From Chlorobium sp. (lineage in GTDB: Bacteria; Bacteroidota; Chlorobiia; Chlorobiales; Chlorobiaceae), in assembly GCA_028277485.1 (NCBI GenBank), contig JANQGE010000041.1:22346-86345 (forward strand): 64,000 nt of DNA, given 5' to 3'. The position numbers were made by a program, and so were the translations under genes. The first letter of the stretch is position 1, and every line of letters starts with the position of its first letter. Of the stretch, positions 16,168-25,478 are shown piece by piece. Below the pieces are notes generated by a model that was not told the origin of the DNA, searched no databases, and saw only the letters and a list, made by a program, of their open reading frames with translations.

Positions 16168-18243
16168 TCAGTTTCTGTCGGCAGCCTCCTCAGGTTTTGA
16201 TGGCTGAACGTCGCTATGCTTTTCAGCGTAAAAACGGAAGGCTTTGACGTCCTTGAAGCTATGTTCGAGCGTGAAGAGCATGTCGGTGTATTCTGATCCT
16301 TCCTGTCGGGCTTCCCATAGCAGCGGATGAGTGTTGCCGTTGAGAGTGAAGGCCGCTTTTTTGTTGATATCCTTTGCAGTTCCCCAGTCCAGATCAACGA
16401 TCCATGTGTTGTTTTTTGCCTGTTCCAGGTTTATGATGCGGATCATGCCGTGGATATGGACGGGAGTGTTTGTGCTGTTGTAGAGTCGAAGTTCATTTGT
16501 TGGCTTGTCTATGGTGAGCTCAAGCCAGAAGTTTTCTGTTTCACGGACAATGCCGCTGTTATGGTGCGGTCTGCTGTACAGTGGCCAGTTATGTTCTGCG
16601 AACCAGTACCATGGCATGAGTACTGCCGGGTACATGTTTTCTTCAGGAATCTTGACTCTGTGAAGTTCCTTTTGCCAGCTTGAACCCAGCAGCTGTTTTC
16701 CGCTCAGAAGCTGCAGTGCTCCAATATTGCCGATACCGCTGTCTACAAGTTCAAGTCTGTAGCTTCCAGGCTTGAGCGTGAGCTGTTTGAGTATCAGCGA
16801 TCCGTATGGAAGAACGATGCCGCTGAATCCCTTTCTCTTTTCTGAATAGTATTTGCGGTTTTCACCGATGATGATGGTTCTTTCTGGAGCGCCGACAATA
16901 TCTGACGGAGATGCTTGCCATGAGAACCTGATATTGGGATTCTGCCGGATGCCCTCGATCGATTTATAGTAGTCCTGGAGGTCGGTGAAGATGACCACAT
17001 TTTTGTCAGGGCGTCTCTCCAGATAGTTCAGGAACCCTTCGTTATCAAAAAATTTTAGGCGGTAGAACTTGAATGTATAATCACGGTCGGCTTTCAGGTG
17101 AGCGGCATCGTAGAAAAGAAGAAGCGAGAGACACAAGAGCGGCCATTGCAGGATCTTTAAGGATACTGGGGTTTTGTCTGTGTTTTTTTCAGGTTTTTTA
17201 TTGAACATGGCTGGTAGTAACTGGCTTATGCCATAAGCGAGCATGATCCAGATAAGGATTTCGAGCGGATAGAAAAAGCGAATGCTGTGTTCTGTCAGAG
17301 GCGACGAGGCAATTTGTCCTGTAAAAGCAAGAACGAAAAGAATGGGCAGAATGCTGTGACCGTTTTTGATGAGTCTGTAGATGCTGTAGATCAGCAGTGG
17401 AGTGAAGATCCCGTAAAAGTATTTGGTGAAGCTGTAGCGTTTGACGGTATCGGATATTGCTGACAAGACATTTTGAGGGTTGGTGAAACCGGCGTTGTTG
17501 CTGTATTTATGAAACGATGAAATGAATGAAAACGGGATTGCGTCAATGCTGTATAAATACTCTCCGGCAGCAAAGAGCGTAATTCCGGACAATGACAGCA
17601 GAGCGAGCCCTTTAAGCCTGGCAGGGTTTTTTCTGATGAGTGTTTCATGGATAAAGAATGCCGTTAGCACGAGAGAAACAAGATAAATGCCTGTAGAATG
17701 TGTCAGGAGTAACAGAAGAATGACCGGTAGGCCATAAAGATAGCTGTGGCGTGAGTAGAACAGGATGATGATGAGAGTCAGAAAAAGGAGAATCGCGTAG
17801 AAGCTGGGAACGACCCAGAAGAACCCATGGTAATAACCGTTACCGCTGTAAAAAGCGAACAGGATAAATGCTGTGGTGAGGAATAACTGTGAGGAGTCGA
17901 TTTTTCTGAACAGGGTAAAGAGTACGATACCCATGAGGGTGATTCCGATGTAGAAATTGTATTCGAACATCTTTTCCCCCGATATACCGAGCGCTTGAGC
18001 AAGAACGCCGAATATGTATGGATGCAGAATCTTATTGATATTGAAGCTAGGTTCGTCAGGTACTGGCTGCCCATTAATGAAAAACAGAGGATGCTCTTTA
18101 AAAAAGGTGATCGCGGAGATGTACCAGCTTGCATCATCGAGGCCTAACGGTCCTGGATGGTTGTACCACATGAAAAAGAAGCTGTAGGATTGTACCAGCA
18201 GGAAAAACAGAAGAGGTGATAATGTAAGGATGTTTTTTCTCAT
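16168..18243 (-). CDS. large multi-pass membrane protein of unknown function (GT-C-like)
   Basis: A 691-residue protein I do not recognise. The N-terminal 380 residues contain about 10-11 hydrophobic helices; an early loop has GLDDASWY, an acidic pair after the first helix reminiscent of GT-C glycosyltransferases such as family 39. The C-terminal 300 residues are soluble and beta-rich with a GSYRLELVDSG segment, possibly a carbohydrate-binding domain outside the membrane. Its position between glycosyltransferases and an MsbA-like exporter supports a role in decorating surface glycans, but that is inference. The 3' end carries the short repeat also found at 290 and 32950. Confidence 0.75.
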   Translation of the reverse strand: MRKNILTLSPLLFFLLVQSYSFFFMWYNHPGPLGLDDASWYISAITFFKEHPLFFINGQPVPDEPSFNINKILHPYIFGVLAQALGISGEKMFEYNFYIGITLMGIVLFTLFRKIDSSQLFLTTAFILFAFYSGNGYYHGFFWVVPSFYAILLFLTLIIILFYSRHSYLYGLPVILLLLLTHSTGIYLVSLVLTAFFIHETLIRKNPARLKGLALLSLSGITLFAAGEYLYSIDAIPFSFISSFHKYSNNAGFTNPQNVLSAISDTVKRYSFTKYFYGIFTPLLIYSIYRLIKNGHSILPILFVLAFTGQIASSPLTEHSIRFFYPLEILIWIMLAYGISQLLPAMFNKKPEKNTDKTPVSLKILQWPLLCLSLLLFYDAAHLKADRDYTFKFYRLKFFDNEGFLNYLERRPDKNVVIFTDLQDYYKSIEGIRQNPNIRFSWQASPSDIVGAPERTIIIGENRKYYSEKRKGFSGIVLPYGSLILKQLTLKPGSYRLELVDSGIGNIGALQLLSGKQLLGSSWQKELHRVKIPEENMYPAVLMPWYWFAEHNWPLYSRPHHNSGIVRETENFWLELTIDKPTNELRLYNSTNTPVHIHGMIRIINLEQAKNNTWIVDLDWGTAKDINKKAAFTLNGNTHPLLWEARQEGSEYTDMLFTLEHSFKDVKAFRFYAEKHSDVQPSKPEEAADRN

Positions 18244-18442
18244 TGAATGCGACGACTTTTTTTCAATGCATCAGCAATATTACTCGGCCGGCTTGTCAAC
18301 GCCAGGTTGTATTTTCCTAAATTCAGTTTAGGATTTTCTTTGACGTTACCAGCAGGCCGCAGTTGATGCCGTGGTTTTTTAGGGGATTGCTTTCGTTATC
18401 GTTAGAATATATTATTTGTGGGTAAATGACCTGAGAACTTTT

Positions 18443-18584
18443 GAGCACCTTTATTAATTTGTTGCACGCCCTGATTACTTCGTTGGCAGGTGCTCGAAAT
18501 CCTCATGTACTGTGTGTACGCTCCGGTTTCTGCGCTCCGTTCGCCTTGCACTTGAACCGCTCATGACAATAAATAGAGGTGCCC
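18443..18584. mobile_element. GGGCACCTCTA-family MITE-like repeat, about 142 bp
   Basis: Begins gagcaccttt and ends aaatagaggtgccc. Internal segments gccctgattacttcgttggc, tgcgctccgttcgccttgc and cttgaaccgctcatgacaat match other copies (51187-51362, 55608-55724). It occupies much of the region between the membrane protein and the exporter gene; no coding sequence is likely within it. Confidence 0.8.
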
Positions 18585-18692
18585 TGTTTTTGGATGATGG
18601 ATGGGGGGGACTGATCCGGTTGGTTATTACGATGCTATCCTGTACTTTGTTTCTGTTATCGATCGTTTGGCAGAATAATGTAGCCCGGTACT

Positions 18693-20573
18693 ATGTCGCT
18701 GTTTTTAAGGGTTCTGCGCTATCTCGCTCCCTCAAAAGGCAAAATCGTACTTGTTGTTTTCATGAGCCTTTTGACATCGCTGTTCAGCGTTGTCTCGATC
18801 TATTCTGTTTTTCCGCTGCTCAACGCGATTTTTATGGCAGACAAGACGGTGAGTGCTTCTGTCGAGGTCACAGAAGAGGCTTCACCACCTTCCCTGGCCA
18901 CAAAACATGATTTTATCGATACCGAAGCACTGCAACGGCAGGTTACCGAGACGTTTCAGCAGGTATTCCATGCTGCGACCAGGGAACGGACTCTGTTGAA
19001 CATCTGCCTTTTTCTTATCGCATCGTTTGCTCTGAAGAACTTGTTTCTCTATCTCAACAAGCAGGTGATTTTCAGGGTACAGACAAAGGCGACCAAGAAA
19101 CTTCGTGATGATGTGTTTCACTCGATTATTGAGATGCATCTTGACTATTTTAACCAGCAACGTGTCGGTGGTCTGATGAATCATGTCTATCATGATGTGC
19201 AGAATGTACAGGGCAGTATCACTGCTGCTTTCATCAACTTCGTGCAGAACCCTTTTACGATCTTTGTCTATGTTGGTATTCTTTTCATTCTGAGCTGGAA
19301 GCTTACGCTTTTTGCGGTTGCGGTTTCTTTCGTCATATTTGTCGTGATTCGTGTTATAGGCAGGAGAGTCAAGATGCTGTCGCGGATTTTTCGTGAAAAG
19401 ATGGGGAGTATGAATTCTGTACTACAGGAGAAGTTCAGCGGTATCAAGGTTATCAAATCGAGCGGTTTTGAAGACGTTGAAATTGATCGGTTCAAGAGTT
19501 TCACCAATGATTTTCGTCGTCTTGACCTGAGAATCTACCGTTTGAAAAACATCATATCTCCTTTAAATGAAACCTTGCTGGTAGCCGCAGTTTCTTTGGT
19601 GCTCTGGTTCGGTGGATTGCAAGTATTCGAGGGGGCTATGACGGCAAATGAACTTATTGTCTTTGCATTCAGCCTCTATTCGGCTATGGGGCCCATAAAA
19701 ATGCTGGGAGAGGCCAATACACAGATTCAGAGTGGAATGGCCTCAGCCGAAAGGCTGTTTGAGGTTATCGACGCTGTGCCCCAGGTTAAAAACGGAACAC
19801 GCGGTATTACTGATTTTTCGAAAAGTATCAGGTTCGAAGATGTTTGTTTCAGGTATCGAAAGGAACCAGGTGTTTCGAATGTTCTCGATCATTTGTCTTT
19901 TGAGATCAAGAAAGGGGAAATGGTGGCTCTTGTCGGCCAGTCCGGTTCCGGCAAGTCGACGGTCGTAGACCTTTTGCTAAGGTTTTACGACGTAGATTCC
20001 GGTCGTATTACCATCGACGGGGTCGATATTCGTGAGTTTGACTACAAAGAGCTTCGCCGGATGATCGGGGTTGTGAGTCAGGAAGTCATTTTATTTAATG
20101 ACACCATCGAGCAGAACATTGCTTACGGGGTTCGTGATAAGGCAGACAGTGTTTTTGTGGAACGGGCGGCAAGGCTGGCAAATGCCCACGAGTTTATCGA
20201 GGAAAAACCTCTGAAATACGATACTGTTGTTGGGGACCGAGGTGTTAAGCTTTCGGGCGGACAGCGTCAAAGGCTTGCCATTGCCCGTGCCATGGTTAAA
20301 AATCCTGAATTGCTCATTTTCGATGAGGCTACCAGCGCACTGGACAACGAATCCGAAAAAGTGGTCCAGGAAGCTATCGATCAGGCTTTACAGGACAGGA
20401 CGGCACTGGTCGTTGCTCATCGGCTTTCAACGGTTAAAAATGCCGACCGGACGATTGTTCTTGACAAAGGTCGTATTGCCGAAGTGGGTACTCATGAGGA
20501 ACTGATGAGTAAGAACGGTCTTTACAAAATGTATTATGATATTCAGTTTTCCAGTGTCCAGGTCAATGTCTGA
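18693..20573 (+). CDS. MsbA-like lipid/glycolipid ABC exporter
   Basis: A 626-residue fused half-transporter: six transmembrane helices across residues 15-350, then an ATPase domain with Walker A GQSGSGKST (from residue 415), signature LSGGQRQRLAIARAM, Walker B LLIFDEATSALD and H-loop VVAHRLSTVKNADR. All catalytic residues are present, so a homodimer is expected. MsbA-type exporters flip lipid A-core or other lipid-linked glycans across the inner membrane, which suits the surrounding polysaccharide genes. A long insert after the first helix (about residues 50-85) is less usual. Confidence 0.88.
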   Translation: MSLFLRVLRYLAPSKGKIVLVVFMSLLTSLFSVVSIYSVFPLLNAIFMADKTVSASVEVTEEASPPSLATKHDFIDTEALQRQVTETFQQVFHAATRERTLLNICLFLIASFALKNLFLYLNKQVIFRVQTKATKKLRDDVFHSIIEMHLDYFNQQRVGGLMNHVYHDVQNVQGSITAAFINFVQNPFTIFVYVGILFILSWKLTLFAVAVSFVIFVVIRVIGRRVKMLSRIFREKMGSMNSVLQEKFSGIKVIKSSGFEDVEIDRFKSFTNDFRRLDLRIYRLKNIISPLNETLLVAAVSLVLWFGGLQVFEGAMTANELIVFAFSLYSAMGPIKMLGEANTQIQSGMASAERLFEVIDAVPQVKNGTRGITDFSKSIRFEDVCFRYRKEPGVSNVLDHLSFEIKKGEMVALVGQSGSGKSTVVDLLLRFYDVDSGRITIDGVDIREFDYKELRRMIGVVSQEVILFNDTIEQNIAYGVRDKADSVFVERAARLANAHEFIEEKPLKYDTVVGDRGVKLSGGQRQRLAIARAMVKNPELLIFDEATSALDNESEKVVQEAIDQALQDRTALVVAHRLSTVKNADRTIVLDKGRIAEVGTHEELMSKNGLYKMYYDIQFSSVQVNV

Positions 20574-20589
20574 CATGTTGTCGCTATTC

Positions 20590-20842
20590 TTTCTCCCCTT
20601 TGCCAACTGCAAACTGGCTACTGCCGACTGATTCCCTTTCGACCCCGAACCCCCCCCGTGAAATCAAACCGGATATTTCACAGGGCCGACCCCGATCTCC
20701 GAAAGAGAGAAAATCGGGATTCGGTACTCGGGAATCGATCTCTTCTTTTCCCCCTTGTCCCTCGTCACTTGTTACTTGTCACTATTCTTTTGCCAACTGT
20801 GAACTTCTTGTCTTGTCACTGTTACTCGTCACTGCTTTGTCA
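20590..20842. repeat. heptamer-repeat block with GTGAAAT hairpin
   Basis: Runs from ctttgccaactgc through TCGACCCCGAACC, a perfect hairpin (gtgaaatcaaaccggatatttcac, 20657-20680), CCGATCTCCG, GGGATTCGGTACTCGGGAATCG and TTGTCACTGTTACTCGTCACTG. The hairpin insert recurs at about 32735-32760. The right end overlaps the last codons of the glycosyltransferase gene. Confidence 0.85.
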
Positions 20843-22007
20843 GTTGCAGAATTTTGTCCCTCATTATTTCTGCAGTGAATGTTTTGACAATAAACTCTCT
20901 TCCCTTTTCACCCATTCGACGGGCAAGTTTCTTGTCGATAAGAAGGATTGAAACGCGCTCTGACAAGGCCGTTCTGTCACCGGCTGGAACAACATAGCCG
21001 GTTTTCCCGTCAATGACTGTTTCCGGCTGTCCACCGGTATTGCCTACAACTACCGGCAATCCGCACGCAGCCGCTTCTATGGCTGTCCTGCCAAACCCTT
21101 CCTCTTGATACATCGGTTCATAGACGGCTTTTGACCACAAGGCAAAAACATCGGCGGCATGGTAAATTTCGGGTAATTCATGATGCTCAACAGGGTTTTT
21201 GATCACGACATTTTTTTCAAGACCATTAAATGCTATGGCATCCAGAATCTTGCTATACTCCGGTTCACGCGGAGCGGAGACCATAAGCAGGATGAATCCC
21301 GGCACTTCCTTTGCCACCGGTTTCAGGGCTCTGATAAGATCGGTAAATCCTTTAAATGCAACCATACGTCCCACGGTCAGAAGTACGGGAGCCTCTGCAG
21401 GAATACCCATTTTTTCCCTGAGGATTCTTTTTCTGCCAGGATCCGTTTCAGGTTTGAACAGATGGTGGTCGACGTCGTTGCCGATCACAACACTTTTGAA
21501 CGGAACGTCTGGAAAAGTTTTTCTGACGAGATTATCGAGAAAACTGCTGTTCGGTATCAATATATCGACGTTTTTCAGAACCCGTTCAAGCTGTCGCTGC
21601 TCTTTGTTGTCCCGCGGATATACAGCTTTTGTTATTTCAGTGCCTCTGGCGGAACAGTAGAGAGTAAAGGGAAAAAGCTTTTTCAGGAGATGTATTTTCG
21701 CTGCATTGTGCCATGTGGCCGCAATAACGGCGGCATGTTTATGGGAGGCAAGAAGGTGAAGCAGGTAGGGGAGTTCCCAGAGCCAGTTCATTTTCTGCCA
21801 GTTGCGTCCGGTGATGTATTTTATTGTATTGGTAGAACGGATTTTTGATTTCCTGTGATATCCGGTTTTGCGTGTAAGGACGACGACTTTTTTACCGGTG
21901 GATTTGAGGGTTTTATAGAGGTTATTTGCCCAGTGAGCAATCCCGCCGTTCTGGCCGGGAGGGAACTCGGAGACAAGAATAATGAAAACTTTGTTTTGCC
22001 TGTCCAT
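20829..22007 (-). CDS. glycosyltransferase family 4, paralogue A
   Basis: A 392-residue GT-B enzyme starting at ATG 22007 (MDRQNKVFIILVSEFPPGQN); a longer frame reaching 22088 is rejected because its first codons lie in a dispersed repeat. Motifs: PPGQNGGIAHWANNLY in the acceptor domain, LLTVGRMVAFKGFTDLIRAL and the EEGFGRTAIEAAACGLPVVV donor-site motif. Clearly related to the gene at 25479-26675. The last codons and the TGA stop come from an AAAGCAGTGAC heptamer-repeat end. Confidence 0.88.
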   Translation of the reverse strand: MDRQNKVFIILVSEFPPGQNGGIAHWANNLYKTLKSTGKKVVVLTRKTGYHRKSKIRSTNTIKYITGRNWQKMNWLWELPYLLHLLASHKHAAVIAATWHNAAKIHLLKKLFPFTLYCSARGTEITKAVYPRDNKEQRQLERVLKNVDILIPNSSFLDNLVRKTFPDVPFKSVVIGNDVDHHLFKPETDPGRKRILREKMGIPAEAPVLLTVGRMVAFKGFTDLIRALKPVAKEVPGFILLMVSAPREPEYSKILDAIAFNGLEKNVVIKNPVEHHELPEIYHAADVFALWSKAVYEPMYQEEGFGRTAIEAAACGLPVVVGNTGGQPETVIDGKTGYVVPAGDRTALSERVSILLIDKKLARRMGEKGREFIVKTFTAEIMRDKILQLTKQ

Positions 22008-22065
22008 ACTATGATTGCAACAATATAGAGATGCTTTGATCCGGTAAAGACTCCTTGAATTTAAC

Positions 22066-22206
22066 CTGAATAATTCATGAGAGTTCAAACACCCGGACTG
22101 TAGAAATAGACAGATTCAAGGTTCAAGATTGAAAATTCAAGGATAGATTTTCCGACCCCCGATTCCCGATTAAGTTTTTTTCTTCTTTTGGTGAATTATT
22201 CAAGTT
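22066..22206. repeat. dispersed repeat with TTCAAGG heptamers
   Basis: Contains cctgaataattcatgagag, acccggactgtagaaatag, then TTCAAGG TTCAAGA TTGAAAA TTCAAGG, CCGACCCCCGATTCCCGATTA and ggtgaattattcaagtta. A near-identical arrangement lies at 32085-32190, in the same position ahead of a glycosyltransferase gene. Confidence 0.75.
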
Positions 22207-22250
22207 AAATACTACTGCAGAGAAATGGAACTCTTTACCGAATGGCAATA

Positions 22251-23351
22251 TCAGGGTAAGGTATTGAAAAGCAATTGATGTTCCTTTTCAACAATCTGCT
22301 CGATCGAATAGTTGGATACTGCGAATTTTCTCGAATTCCGTCCAAGTGTTTTGCATAATGCTTCGGACGACAGAAGTTTTTTTATGGATCGACGGATATC
22401 TTCAGGCGCCGTACCACAAAGACAACCCGTTTCTCCGTCGTGTATAACTTCCCTGACTCCAGGCATGTCCATACCAATAACCGGCCGCCCGCAGGCCATG
22501 GCTTCAATGAGTGTTTTCGGGTGTCCTTCATATAGAGAGGGTAGTATGAATATTTTCGCTCTGTTGAGATAGGCGGGAAGTTCATTGTTCAGGATATTGC
22601 TTTTCCAGGTAATATCTACTCCGAGCTCAAGGGCCTTGGCCCTGAGTTCATGCTCAAGCGATCCGCTCCCGATAATGAGCGTTTGCAAATCCATCCCCTG
22701 GATGGCATCGAGCAAAACGGTAAGGTTTTTTTGCGGCACGAGCCGGCCGATAAAAAGCAGGTCGATGTCGCGTTGCACTTCAGAGGGTGCAAAAACGTCA
22801 GTATCGACATAATTTGGAATGACGGTAATCCTGTCGCAAGTTTCGGGTAGCCTGGACAAGATGTTTTCTTTCATCACGGGGGTTGTTACCTCTATTTTCT
22901 CCGCTTTGCTGAAAAGCCGGTTTTCATCGTTGAGAGCTTTTGCCGCTTCCTTTGATTCGACCCCGTATCGATTGGCCATGAATTCCGAGTGCATGTAACC
23001 GCAGCGGGCAAGCAGCGGTTTTCCAAAACGTTCGGCTGATTTCAACGCAACAAGGCCGCCTGGAGTCTGATTTGTTTTTATGATATCGGTTTTCATGAGG
23101 GTTTGTGCATGAAGCACGGGTATCAGCGTGGTATACAGCTTTGTCGGAAGGCGTTTTGCATTGCAGAGGATCTCGATTCCCGGCAGGCGATCCCTGAAAA
23201 GGACATGATCGTTTTTGCCGTAGGTTATAAAGCTGAGCCTTACACCTTTTTCCAGATATTTCCTGTAGAGCGCAACTTCCCTGTCGAACAGGCCGATATT
23301 TTCCCATCGTTCCAATGAGGTCTTATAAGTAAAGAACAGGGTGAGGTTCAT
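22251..23351 (-). CDS. glycosyltransferase family 4
   Basis: A 366-residue GT-B protein. The chosen start (MNLTLFFTYKTSLERWENIG) gives a four-base ATGA overlap with the stop of the upstream gene. The donor domain shows LLFIGRLVPQKNLTVLLDAI and the SLYEGHPKTLIEAMACGRPV motif with both conserved Glu residues. Translational coupling to the family-2 transferase suggests that the two act on the same glycan. Confidence 0.88.
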   Translation of the reverse strand: MNLTLFFTYKTSLERWENIGLFDREVALYRKYLEKGVRLSFITYGKNDHVLFRDRLPGIEILCNAKRLPTKLYTTLIPVLHAQTLMKTDIIKTNQTPGGLVALKSAERFGKPLLARCGYMHSEFMANRYGVESKEAAKALNDENRLFSKAEKIEVTTPVMKENILSRLPETCDRITVIPNYVDTDVFAPSEVQRDIDLLFIGRLVPQKNLTVLLDAIQGMDLQTLIIGSGSLEHELRAKALELGVDITWKSNILNNELPAYLNRAKIFILPSLYEGHPKTLIEAMACGRPVIGMDMPGVREVIHDGETGCLCGTAPEDIRRSIKKLLSSEALCKTLGRNSRKFAVSNYSIEQIVEKEHQLLFNTLP

Positions 23352-24199
23352 ACCGGTACTGGGTTTCGGGGTTGTGTGCGTAAGGTGCACGGTTGGAAAA
23401 ACGAGGTGATATTTTTTTGCACCAAAGGTCCGCGGCGGTACTGTTTATGTTTGTAGTCAAGGCCGAGTTTTACCCGCAATTGTCTCAACACGTAGTTGAT
23501 GTATGATTTGTCGGCGTAGGCTGAACGGATCTTTGAAATTTCTGACGGGTTCAGTCTGCTTGAGCGTTTACGGTTCGCGTCCAGGCTGCTTCGCTGCATG
23601 AATGCAGCGTGAAGGCAGCGGAAGTATGACTGCTCCCAAGCCATTGTTTCATATAACCTATATCTGGGAGGGGGATCGGTTACGTGGTTCTTGAACCGCA
23701 GAATTCCCCAATGTAGACGTTGTGGACAGTCCGTCCAGCTTTCCACCATTGAAAAGTTGTAGAGTTTTGTCATCGATCGGGAAGGGGGGGCGAGATGCCC
23801 TTTGGCGACCCCGTTTGCCAAATCGATTGATACACAGTTGAGCACGTTGCCATAGATACACCAGTAGTCGCTGAAAGAACCTTTGTGAAGAAGGGTTCTC
23901 ATCTTTCCGAGACCGGAAGGGTCATAGATTTCGTCGCCGTCTACGCCGAAAACCCAGGTATTTGTCCCTGCGAACTTTTCTATGAACTCATGTGACTCTT
24001 TCGGGTGCGAAACTCTCGTGAGCCTGATTTTGCCATGTTTTTCAGCAAGTCCGCTGAGTATTGCAAAAGTTCTGTCGCGAGAGAAGTTTTCTGCGATAAA
24101 GATTTCATCGCAGAAATCAAGAATGTTGTTCACGACAGCCTCGATAAAAATGTCCTCATCCCTGACGAGCAGTATACCGATGATTTTCGGATCGACCAT
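23348..24199 (-). CDS. glycosyltransferase family 2-like protein
   Basis: A 283-residue GT-A protein: IIGILLVRDEDIFIEAVVNN at the N-terminus and a metal-binding-type VFGVDGDEIYD (DxD-like). The ATG at 24199 is used; the longer frame starts on a GTG that belongs to a GTGACAAAGTC repeat end. It heads a coupled pair with the following GT4 gene. Confidence 0.82.
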   Translation of the reverse strand: MVDPKIIGILLVRDEDIFIEAVVNNILDFCDEIFIAENFSRDRTFAILSGLAEKHGKIRLTRVSHPKESHEFIEKFAGTNTWVFGVDGDEIYDPSGLGKMRTLLHKGSFSDYWCIYGNVLNCVSIDLANGVAKGHLAPPSRSMTKLYNFSMVESWTDCPQRLHWGILRFKNHVTDPPPRYRLYETMAWEQSYFRCLHAAFMQRSSLDANRKRSSRLNPSEISKIRSAYADKSYINYVLRQLRVKLGLDYKHKQYRRGPLVQKNITSFFQPCTLRTQPRNPVPV

Positions 24200-24211
24200 A
24201 AATTTTGACTT

Positions 24212-24468
24212 TGTCACACGTCACTATTCTTTTGCCAACTGCCAACTGATTCACTTACGTGAAAGTTCTTCTTCTTAGTTTTGAGCAATGAGTGCTGAGA
24301 GAGAAAATCGGGGTTCGCCGTCGGTATCGGAATCGGGATTCGGTAATCGATCTTTTCTCTAATGCCAACTGCGAACTTCTTGTCTTGTCACTTGTTACTC
24401 GTCACTTGTCACTATTTTGCCGACTGCCTACTGAAGACTGCCAACTTGTCACTCGTCACTACTCTCCC
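24212..24468. repeat. heptamer-repeat block between glycosyltransferase genes
   Basis: Inverse-oriented block: CACACGTCACTATTCTTTTG, CCAACTGCCAACTG, the tcacttacgtgaaagttc palindrome, a CTGAG-type series, ggttcgccgtcgg, GGAATCGGGATTCGGTAATCG, then TTGTCACT units and CTGCCTACTG. It fills the gap between two GT2 genes and supplies the 3' end of the upstream one. Confidence 0.85.
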
Positions 24469-25453
24469 GTGTAAGGCATCTAAAAAAAAACTTGAGGTAT
24501 TTTAATGTCGATGGTCTGTAGTGGTTATGTAGATATGATGACTTGTAGAGGTCGAGAGTATCTTTTCCGTACTGAGTGTTTTTTCGGCAGCAAAGCCACC
24601 ATTTTCGGCCTACTTCCTTCAAGAAAATGTCCGTGGAATAAACGTGCTGGTGAGTGTTTAGGTCGACCAGATGCTCGAGCCATTTTTTTGCCTTTGTCAG
24701 ATTTATACCTTCGCGGGTTTCAGCTACCTGGTGATGAGTTTCCAGTTCGTCATCACTAATGTCATGGATCATCGAGTGGAGATAAGATTCTCGGATCCGG
24801 CGAGCGTTGCTTTTCTGTAGATCGGCTTTTTTCTGGCTGATTTGTCTGGCATGCTCCCGAAAATATACCAAAATCTCGGGTAGATTGGCAAAACGGGTCT
24901 CTGGGGCAAGCCGTGTCCAGAAGTTATAGTCCTGCGTATAAACAAAATTTTTCGGATAAAGGAGGTGTTCTATGGCAGCTTTTTTCATTATGACCGTTGG
25001 ATGAAAGAAACAGGTATTGAACAAGAGGGTGATTTTCAGTTCCTGGTCGAATTCCGGTTGGTACCTGCGGTTTTTCAGCTTTCCTTTTTTGATGATACGG
25101 ATACCGCTTCCGCAGATGCCTGTATCAGGATGGGCATCCATAAAACGCACCTGATTTTCCAGTCGATGCGGAAGGCTTATATCGTCGGCGTCCATCCGTG
25201 CAATGTATTTGCCGCGTGAGAGTCTGATGCCGTTATTCAGGGCATGTACCGTGCCGCAGTGGTCATCATATCTCTCAAATCTTATTCTGGGGTCGGAAAA
25301 TGATTTGACAATATCGGGGCTGCTGTCGGTTGAGCCGTCGTCGATGATCAGAAATTCATAATCATCGAACGTCTGACCCAGAATACTTTCAATGGCATCT
25401 CTGAGATATGCTTCCCCGTTGAAAACGGGCATAAGAACGGTGACTTTCGGCAT
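24449..25453 (-). CDS. glycosyltransferase family 2
   Basis: A 334-residue GT-A enzyme. The ATG at 25453 gives VTVLMPVFNGEAYLRDAIES, the canonical GT2 N-terminus; DDGSTDSS and IARMDADDISLP (DxD metal site) follow. The C-terminal 100 residues are helical and specific to this subgroup. The final residues Glu-Ser-Ser-Asp-Glu and the stop are encoded by GAGTAGTGACGAGTGA, a heptamer-repeat end, so the natural terminus has been altered. It begins 25 bp after the upstream GT4 gene. Confidence 0.9.
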   Translation of the reverse strand: MPKVTVLMPVFNGEAYLRDAIESILGQTFDDYEFLIIDDGSTDSSPDIVKSFSDPRIRFERYDDHCGTVHALNNGIRLSRGKYIARMDADDISLPHRLENQVRFMDAHPDTGICGSGIRIIKKGKLKNRRYQPEFDQELKITLLFNTCFFHPTVIMKKAAIEHLLYPKNFVYTQDYNFWTRLAPETRFANLPEILVYFREHARQISQKKADLQKSNARRIRESYLHSMIHDISDDELETHHQVAETREGINLTKAKKWLEHLVDLNTHQHVYSTDIFLKEVGRKWWLCCRKNTQYGKDTLDLYKSSYLHNHYRPSTLKYLKFFFRCLTRESSDE

Positions 25454-25478
25454 GGACGGTTTCCGGAAACGTGCTTTC

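Noticed and set aside
18512..18910. 132-codon plus-strand frame ahead of the MsbA-like gene
   Set aside because: Its first part lies in a MITE-like repeat and the rest is out of frame within the exporter gene.
20829..22088. Longer start for the GT4 gene at 22088
   Set aside because: The extra 27 codons start in a dispersed repeat (the same extension MNSHELFRL occurs ahead of the gene at 32055), so the internal Met at 22007 is preferred.
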